Assembly: GCA_002387735.1 (NCBI GenBank)
Contig: DGKJ01000053.1
Coordinates: 68,314 to 74,653 of the forward strand
Reading direction: 5' to 3'
DNA: 6,340 nucleotides
DNA from: Bacteriovoracaceae bacterium UBA4573
GTDB taxonomy: Bacteria > Bdellovibrionota > UBA1018 > UBA923
Under the pieces are notes generated by a model, which saw only the letters and a program-made list of their open reading frames with translations, did not search any database and was not told the DNA's origin. The number at the start of each line of letters is the position of its first letter. The first letter of the stretch is position 1. Made by a program: the position numbers and the translations under genes. Below, one piece after another: positions 1-4,255 of this stretch.

Positions 1-90
1 CTTGGAGGCAGCGTGTATTGCCGCTCCGATTAGGTGGCCAACAACCAGGAAAATAGCGATTTTTTTTATGAAAGAATAAAACGAACTCAT
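1..90 (-). CDS. N-terminus of an exported protein (partial, runs off left edge)
   Basis: The minus strand opens with ATG at 90-88 and stays open for 30 codons to the window edge. The peptide begins MSSFYSFIKK, continues with a hydrophobic stretch (IAIFLVVGHLIGAA), and then reads IHAASK. This is the plan of a Sec signal peptide: two lysines, a hydrophobic core of about 14 residues, and a possible signal peptidase I site after the A-I-H-A segment near residue 27. A single N-terminal membrane anchor is the alternative. A GAGG sits 14 bases upstream of the ATG, which is farther than ideal, so translation may be weak. The gene lies 80 bases downstream of the transferase stop codon in the same direction and could be the third gene of that transcript. 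The rest of the protein is outside the window, so no function can be given. Confidence 0.55.
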   Translation of the reverse strand, partial: MSSFYSFIKKIAIFLVVGHLIGAAIHAASK

Positions 91-170
91 CGTTATTAAG
101 AATACCTCATTTTTTTACGAAAGTTGTGTAAAAGAATGAAGAAAAACCTGCCGTTTTCGAGTGAACCTAC

Positions 171-968
171 TTAACACGCCGAGCGCGTGCGATGTTTGCG
201 ATACAACGAGTTTCGCCATTCGATCAAATCAGAAAACTCTCGCGCGAGTTCCCCAATGCGCCACGCTTCGCGTGCAGCGGACCCTAGCGACAGGTAGGGT
301 TCTTCCACCGGTTCCAGGGCCTGTACGCAAACGCTTGAAGTGATATCGGCGTAGGAAAATTTTTCTAGTAGGTAAGGCCTACCGCCGAGTGCTTGGCGTA
401 GAGCGAGAAAACGTTTCCGCAGTTCTGTGAGATGTTCCGCTGTCGAATCTTTAATTTGAAAACTTTTTTGCAAATAACGAATAGCAAGATTGGCAATCGG
501 TCCAGCTGCAGATCGCAGCGCTCCGTTAAAGGGTTCTGGCAGCAATTTGGGCAAATGATCAAGTCTCGCCTCAGAGTTCTCGCGCAGGCGATGAACAACC
601 ACTGCTCTTGCGGCACCTAGTGTCGCTTCAGAGGCGCGATTCCATTGGTCGATGGCAGCAAGATCGTTTGGCGAGAACAATTTTGAGCCAGTTCCAATCT
701 GATCCGCGTACTGTGCGATCGCATAGGAATCACCGAGACGCCGCGTGCCATGAATAAAGAATGGAACCGTTACGTTTGACTTAAGCGATCGTGCTTTCCA
801 GTGCAAAAGTGGATCGCCCAGCATCATCAAATACTCGGAATATTTATAAGGCACCTCATGGTGATCGAGCGCCCAACGGGCGCGTTCGGTGTAGGGCGAA
901 TAAAAGAGTCCGAGCAACTCGCCGCGGTTAGCCGATGGACTTGAAATTGTCGGTAATTGGGATGTCAT
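171..968 (-). CDS. Glutathione S-transferase-like protein
   Basis: A 265-residue soluble protein with the two-domain glutathione S-transferase layout. The N-terminal thioredoxin-like domain (about residues 18-92) holds the YSPYTERARWAL segment, where Ser24-Pro25 sits at the usual catalytic Ser/Cys-Pro position. It also has the Val68-Pro69 pair expected for the cis-proline that contacts glutathione, and Asp80-Ser81 in place of the common Glu-Ser glutathione gamma-glutamyl site. The all-helical C-terminal domain carries the conserved late motif PYLLEKFSYADI (residues 198-209), including the S-x-x-D N-capping box. Length is somewhat above the usual 200-230 residues, with an extra helical insert around 135-180. 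Family members conjugate glutathione to electrophiles or serve as thiol reductases or isomerases; the substrate cannot be read here. The ATG at 968 is chosen for the strong ribosome-binding site just upstream and because the next methionines (48-49) lie inside the fold. The first 41 bases overlap the exonuclease gene, suggesting translational coupling. Confidence 0.85.
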   Translation of the reverse strand: MTSQLPTISSPSANRGELLGLFYSPYTERARWALDHHEVPYKYSEYLMMLGDPLLHWKARSLKSNVTVPFFIHGTRRLGDSYAIAQYADQIGTGSKLFSPNDLAAIDQWNRASEATLGAARAVVVHRLRENSEARLDHLPKLLPEPFNGALRSAAGPIANLAIRYLQKSFQIKDSTAEHLTELRKRFLALRQALGGRPYLLEKFSYADITSSVCVQALEPVEEPYLSLGSAAREAWRIGELAREFSDLIEWRNSLYRKHRTRSAC

Positions 969-1845
969 TTACAGCTCCTCTGAAAGTTCCTTTGTAAACG
1001 GCAGACTCGAGCCAAGCGATCTCTTCGGCCAAATGATCCTTAGGCAGTGTTCGGACCCAACATTTTTCGGGAAACGTGGTACCGGGGCCCGGTGTAAACC
1101 ACTGATAACCGCGCGATCGCAATAGATCCTTTGTTTCAAAGGGGGAACCAAGAGCAAATACTCGACTCATGGGTTTACGAGCATTATTTAAAAGTTCGCC
1201 GAGATATGGTTTGCAGGTCGTCGGGTCTGAAAACGTGAGCAAATGCAAGGTAGCGTCGGCGTCATGAATAGCTCGGTGGGCGTCCGAAAAAAAACCGTGG
1301 TAAATGCTGAGCACTTCCAGCTTTCGGCTTGGAAATCCTTTTTCGTCCCAGGCCACTTGTTTGAAAGAGCAGCCCCAGGGAATTTCGGAGCTGATTGAAG
1401 AACGTGCATCGGTAAACGGACGATCAAAGGCTGCGTTGTGCGCAAGAATAATTGAACAATCCGAAATAAAGTGATCGACTGCGGCCCAATCGATTTTTTT
1501 TCCCGCAACCATTTCATTGGTAATGCCAGTAAGTCGCGTAAGTTCGGGGGATATGGGAACTCCTGGATCGTGAAATTCATTGTAGCTTGCGCCCGCTTCG
1601 AGCATTTCGCCAGTTGCGCGATTGAACTTAAATTTTCGAACACCGATTTCAATAATCTGATCGGTTCGCGCGTTTAGCCCGGTAGTTTCTAAATCAAGTA
1701 CGGCTGCCGTGCGCACGACTTCACGGTTTTGCTCCAACCAAGCAGGGGTGGCGTATTCCGCGCAATTGAAGGTACCTCGAAAACGCTTCAGAGTAACTGA
1801 TTCACCGTCGAGCGATTTACCGATCCACCTAAAGTTGCCTGCCAC
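928..1845 (-). CDS. DEDDh-family 3'-5' exonuclease with extra C-terminal domain
   Basis: A 305-residue protein whose middle is a DnaQ-like RNase T/exonuclease domain (about 45-205). All acidic and histidine residues of the DEDDh active site are visible: Asp51 and Glu53 in LDLETTGL (Exo I), Asp141 in AHNAAFD (Exo II), and His190 plus Asp195 in HRAIHDAD (Exo III). Such enzymes remove nucleotides from DNA or RNA 3' ends with two metal ions. Residues 1-44 (FRWIGKSLDG onward) are an N-terminal extension. Residues 225-305 form a second module with the pattern SPFETKDLLRSRGYQW then KCWVRTL and a helix AEEIAWLESAVY. This resembles short modules that follow exonuclease or primase domains in bacterial proteins, perhaps DUF5710-like; that link is from memory and uncertain. 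The protein is therefore a repair or processing exonuclease more likely than the replicative epsilon subunit. The start is GTG: an in-frame TGA lies nine codons upstream with no ATG between. AGG in GGCAGG lies 10 bases before it. Confidence 0.88.
   Translation of the reverse strand: MAGNFRWIGKSLDGESVTLKRFRGTFNCAEYATPAWLEQNREVVRTAAVLDLETTGLNARTDQIIEIGVRKFKFNRATGEMLEAGASYNEFHDPGVPISPELTRLTGITNEMVAGKKIDWAAVDHFISDCSIILAHNAAFDRPFTDARSSISSEIPWGCSFKQVAWDEKGFPSRKLEVLSIYHGFFSDAHRAIHDADATLHLLTFSDPTTCKPYLGELLNNARKPMSRVFALGSPFETKDLLRSRGYQWFTPGPGTTFPEKCWVRTLPKDHLAEEIAWLESAVYKGTFRGAVNDIPITDNFKSIG
975..981 (-). promoter_or_regulatory. Ribosome-binding site of the transferase gene
   Basis: AGAGGAG on the minus strand lies 6 bases before the ATG at 968. 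It is the best Shine-Dalgarno match in the window and sits inside the coding sequence of the upstream exonuclease gene. It fixes the transferase start and shows that the 41-base overlap is real and not an artefact of start choice. Confidence 0.75.
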
Positions 1846-1874
1846 TGTTACGACACCTGCCTCTCTGCGTCACG

Positions 1875-1903
1875 ACAATGCCAGACGGGTTGGTGTATGA
1901 CAA
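1875..1903 (-). promoter_or_regulatory. Candidate promoter for the exonuclease-transferase genes
   Basis: On the minus strand TTGTCA (1903-1898, five of six to the sigma-70 -35 consensus) is followed after exactly 17 bases by CATTGT (1880-1875, three of six to the -10 consensus). The -10 is preceded by TGG, the TGn pattern of an extended -10 element. Transcription would begin near 1868, giving a leader of about 23 bases before the GTG at 1845. The -10 match is weak and host promoter preferences are unknown. Confidence 0.35.
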
Positions 1904-1939
1904 GAACAAGCATTTTCATATGAGCTGTGTGGGGGAGAA
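1890..1939 (+). promoter_or_regulatory. Leader and possible control region of the tryptophanase gene
   Basis: The 94 bases between the divergent starts must hold both promoters. On the plus strand TTGGTG (1890-1895) and TTTCAT (1914-1919) are 18 bases apart and could be a poor -35/-10 pair. An 8-base palindrome TCATATGA (1916-1923) and a second copy of its half TATGA at 1896-1900 could be an operator, but such short matches arise easily by chance. A G-rich GGGGGAG (1931-1937) directly precedes the ATG with only two bases of spacing, closer than usual. No TGTGA-N6-TCACA CRP-type site is visible. Confidence 0.3.
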
Positions 1940-3370
1940 ATGGAATTAACTCGTCGCAGTATTATTGAACCGTTCAAAATCAAAATGGTGGAGCCGCTCC
2001 ATTTGCATTCGCTAGAGGCGCGCGAAAAATTTTTAAAAGACGCTGGTTATAATTTATTTCTAGTGCCGAGCCAGGGAGTCACGTTTGATTTTCTAACAGA
2101 CTCGGGAACCACTGCCATGAGCGCCAATCAGTGGGGGGCTATGATGGTGGCCGACGAATCATACGCTGGTTCGCGGAGTTTTCAAAAGTTCGAAGCAGCA
2201 GTGGGCGAAGTGACCGGTTATAATTACGTGATTCCCACCCATCAAGGGCGAGCCGCGGAGCGCCTCTTGTTTGGTTTGCTAGTTAAACCTGGCGACCAAG
2301 TACCGTCGAACAATCACTTCGATACGACCAGGGCGAATATCGAACAGATCGGCGCCCAAGCCGTCGATCTGGTGATTCCAGAAGGTCGGGATCCCAAAAG
2401 CCGCCATCCGTTTAAAGGTAATATCGACTTAGAATTGCTCGAAGAATTTTGTAAAAAGCATCGCGCTAGAATCCCAATTGGAATGCTGACAATCACCAAT
2501 AATACCGGTGGTGGACAACCCGTTTCGTTCGAAAACATTCGGGGTGCTGCTGCAATTTATCGAAAATATAATATCCCCTTTATTTTAGACGCCTGCCGTT
2601 TCGCTGAAAATGCAGCTTTCATTCGAAATCGTGAACGGGGAATGTCGGAGAGGTCTATTCGATCGATTGCGCGTGAGGTGTTCGACACCGCAGATGGTTG
2701 TATGATGAGCGCCAAGAAAGATGGCATGGTGAATATTGGCGGTTTTATCGCGCTTAAGAAACAAGATTGGGTGACTGACCTGCGAAATAACCTGATTTTA
2801 ACTGAGGGGTTTCCTACTTATGGTGGTCTAGCGGCACGCGATTTGGAAGCACTTGCGGTTGGTTTGTTTGAAGCGCTCAACGAAGATTATTTAGAATATC
2901 GTTTGGCGGTGGCTAAATACATGGGCGATGGTTTGACAGATCTTGGAATTCCAATTGTTCAACCACCGGGCGGCCACGCAGTGTATATTGATGCAAAAGC
3001 TTTTCTGCCGCACATTCCGCCAAGCCAATTTCCGGGGCAGGCTTTGGTAGTTGAGCTCTACCGGCGCGAAGGGGTGCGTTCGTGTGAAATCGGTTCCGTA
3101 ATGTTTGGGCGCACCGAAAGTGAAAAATTCGTACCTGCCGCCATGGAATTGGTCCGGTTAGCCTTTCCGAGACGGGTGTACACCCAGAGCCATTTTGATT
3201 ATTTGCTTGAAGGGTTTGAACTACTCGCCAAGGAAAAACAAAAGTGTCGGGGTCTGCAAATGACCTATAGCCCCCCGTTTTTGCGGCACTTTACCGCACA
3301 GTTCAAACCGGCAAATCGTCGTGCGGTGGAGCGAAAGTGGGTGGCCTGCGCTCCAGAAAAATCGAATTAG
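1940..3370 (+). CDS. tnaA: Tryptophanase (PLP-dependent beta-eliminating lyase)
   Basis: A 476-residue fold-type I pyridoxal-phosphate enzyme that aligns along its whole length with tryptophanase and tyrosine phenol-lyase. Visible landmarks are EPFKIKMVEP at the start, LTDSGTTAMS (52-61), Tyr75 in DESYAGSR, PTHQGRAAE (99-107), the ring-stacking Phe127, Asp217 and Arg220 in LDACRFAEN, the Schiff-base Lys260 in SAKKDGMVN, EGFPTYGGL (289-297), GGHAVYIDA, and Arg411, the expected substrate-carboxylate ligand. Three positions that separate the two enzymes all carry the tryptophanase residue: Asp128 (Thr in tyrosine phenol-lyase), Ile384 (Arg there) and His450 in LRHFTA (Phe there). The predicted reaction is L-tryptophan plus water to indole, pyruvate and ammonia, in the cytosol; serine or cysteine elimination is possible too. 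The start is the first one in frame after a TGA at 1898 and matches family length. After LRHFTA the chain runs about 20 residues longer than E. coli TnaA, ending in a basic tail. No permease gene is adjacent. Confidence 0.88.
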   Translation: MELTRRSIIEPFKIKMVEPLHLHSLEAREKFLKDAGYNLFLVPSQGVTFDFLTDSGTTAMSANQWGAMMVADESYAGSRSFQKFEAAVGEVTGYNYVIPTHQGRAAERLLFGLLVKPGDQVPSNNHFDTTRANIEQIGAQAVDLVIPEGRDPKSRHPFKGNIDLELLEEFCKKHRARIPIGMLTITNNTGGGQPVSFENIRGAAAIYRKYNIPFILDACRFAENAAFIRNRERGMSERSIRSIAREVFDTADGCMMSAKKDGMVNIGGFIALKKQDWVTDLRNNLILTEGFPTYGGLAARDLEALAVGLFEALNEDYLEYRLAVAKYMGDGLTDLGIPIVQPPGGHAVYIDAKAFLPHIPPSQFPGQALVVELYRREGVRSCEIGSVMFGRTESEKFVPAAMELVRLAFPRRVYTQSHFDYLLEGFELLAKEKQKCRGLQMTYSPPFLRHFTAQFKPANRRAVERKWVACAPEKSN

Positions 3371-3377
3371 TCGGACC

Positions 3378-3404
3378 GCATAGCTTTTGTTAGACACTCT
3401 ATGC
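3378..3404. other. Small inverted repeat in the 47-base gap after tryptophanase
   Basis: GCATAG (3378-3383) and CTATGC (3399-3404) form a perfect 6-base inverted repeat around a 15-base loop. It is not GC-rich and has no following T run, so it is not a typical intrinsic terminator. It may be a weak hairpin or protein site, or chance. No clear promoter or Shine-Dalgarno sequence was found between 3371 and 3417. Confidence 0.25.
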
Positions 3405-3417
3405 TACAAAGCCGGGC

Positions 3418-4254
3418 ATGATTTTTCGGAACGGCCGCTGGGTTGTACTGGCGGGATTATTTTTATTATCGCTGCACGCTCTTGCGAGTGAGTATTCTGA
3501 GTTTCTTGCGAAGATCACCCCCGGAAAAGTTCAAAAGATTTATTCCGACATTTTGCCCGGCGGTTCAGTCGAAGCCTTTATCGATGAGGAGGTGCCGGGA
3601 ACCAATTTCGTTCTTAAATTGTATGATAATAAACAAAATGAGGTCGGCAACGCTAAGGTCTATTTCGGATTTTTTAAAAACGCTCCGAATATCGACCTTG
3701 CGAATATTTCGGTTCACCACAGTCACCGCGGTCGCCGTGTCTCGGCCAGATTTTTGAAAAATTCAGTGCGTTTTTTGGCTTCGATTTCAAATGACCGCAA
3801 CACCTCAGTTACCTTGAGTGCCGTTACTTTGGGGGAGGTTCGTTTTGGTGCCTATGTGTGGGCACCGTTTGGGTTTGAGTACCTCGCTGAACCAGGGCTG
3901 CGGCCCTTGGACGTGGCGGTTAGGATGAACCAGAGGTTCGTTGAATGGCTTGAGCAGTCGAATCGCGAACAGTTATTTTTGAATCCTAGTGAACTAACTC
4001 GAATCAAATCCGTGGCTCGGAGTTGGCGCCAGCCCTGGCAATTGGCGACCATGAAGACAAGTCAAATTATTGGGCGAACTACTGGACCCTACGACGGGCA
4101 GTTGGGCAAAGCCTTCTTGGGAGACGCCCGGCAGGGGCTTATTACCTGGAATGGAATACTCTTTGTAAATCGATCGAGATCTCAAAGTGTAAAACAGTTT
4201 AAACGGCACCTAAGTGCTACCCTCAAACTTTCGTGTTGGGAAATTCTAGAGTAA
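3418..4254 (+). CDS. Exported protein with degenerate GNAT-like core
   Basis: A 278-residue protein I cannot name. Residues 1-23 look like a Sec signal peptide: Arg4 and Arg7, a hydrophobic core WVVLAGLFLLSL, and a likely cleavage site after Ala-Leu-Ala (residue 23), leaving a mature chain of about 255 residues in the periplasm or beyond. Residues 75-157 resemble an N-acetyltransferase (GNAT) core: a strand IDLANISV, then HSHRGRRVSARFLKNSVRFL in the place of motif A, and GAYVWAPFGFEY like the family's late Gly-Phe motif. The acetyl-CoA pyrophosphate loop R-x-x-G-x-G/A is here Arg104-Gly-Arg-Arg107-Val-Ser109, so both loop glycine positions are lost. Residues 185-278 have no recognised domain; GKAFLGDARQG and WNGILFVN stand out. 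There is no clear ribosome-binding site before the ATG, so the start rests on the signal peptide. The gene may be read from the tryptophanase transcript or from its own promoter. GNAT ancestry is inference; catalysis is doubtful. Confidence 0.65.
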   Translation: MIFRNGRWVVLAGLFLLSLHALASEYSEFLAKITPGKVQKIYSDILPGGSVEAFIDEEVPGTNFVLKLYDNKQNEVGNAKVYFGFFKNAPNIDLANISVHHSHRGRRVSARFLKNSVRFLASISNDRNTSVTLSAVTLGEVRFGAYVWAPFGFEYLAEPGLRPLDVAVRMNQRFVEWLEQSNREQLFLNPSELTRIKSVARSWRQPWQLATMKTSQIIGRTTGPYDGQLGKAFLGDARQGLITWNGILFVNRSRSQSVKQFKRHLSATLKLSCWEILE

Positions 4255-4255
4255 G

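Noticed and set aside
111..170. T-rich stretch after the transferase stop codon as an intrinsic terminator.
   Set aside because: On the minus strand the T run lacks a GC-rich hairpin before it; the AGGTT copies nearby are direct, not inverted.
1188..1652. A 154-codon minus-strand open frame inside the exonuclease gene.
   Set aside because: It is in another frame of a gene with all five DEDDh residues intact, and its translation shows no recognisable motif.
1846..1939. CRP-type cAMP receptor site expected for a tna operon.
   Set aside because: No TGTGA-N6-TCACA or close variant is present.
1878..1949. A 23-codon plus-strand reading frame (begins MPDGLVYD, ends GEKWN) with one Trp near its end, overlapping the tryptophanase start, as a possible tnaC-like leader peptide.
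   Set aside because: It has no Shine-Dalgarno sequence, its Trp is the penultimate codon, it lacks the W-x-x-D and terminal Pro arrangement known from TnaC, and its stop lies inside tnaA with no room for an attenuator. Probably chance.
3387..3405. TTGTTA and TATGCT before the GNAT-like gene as a promoter.
   Set aside because: The two hexamers are only 7 bases apart, far from the usual 16-18.
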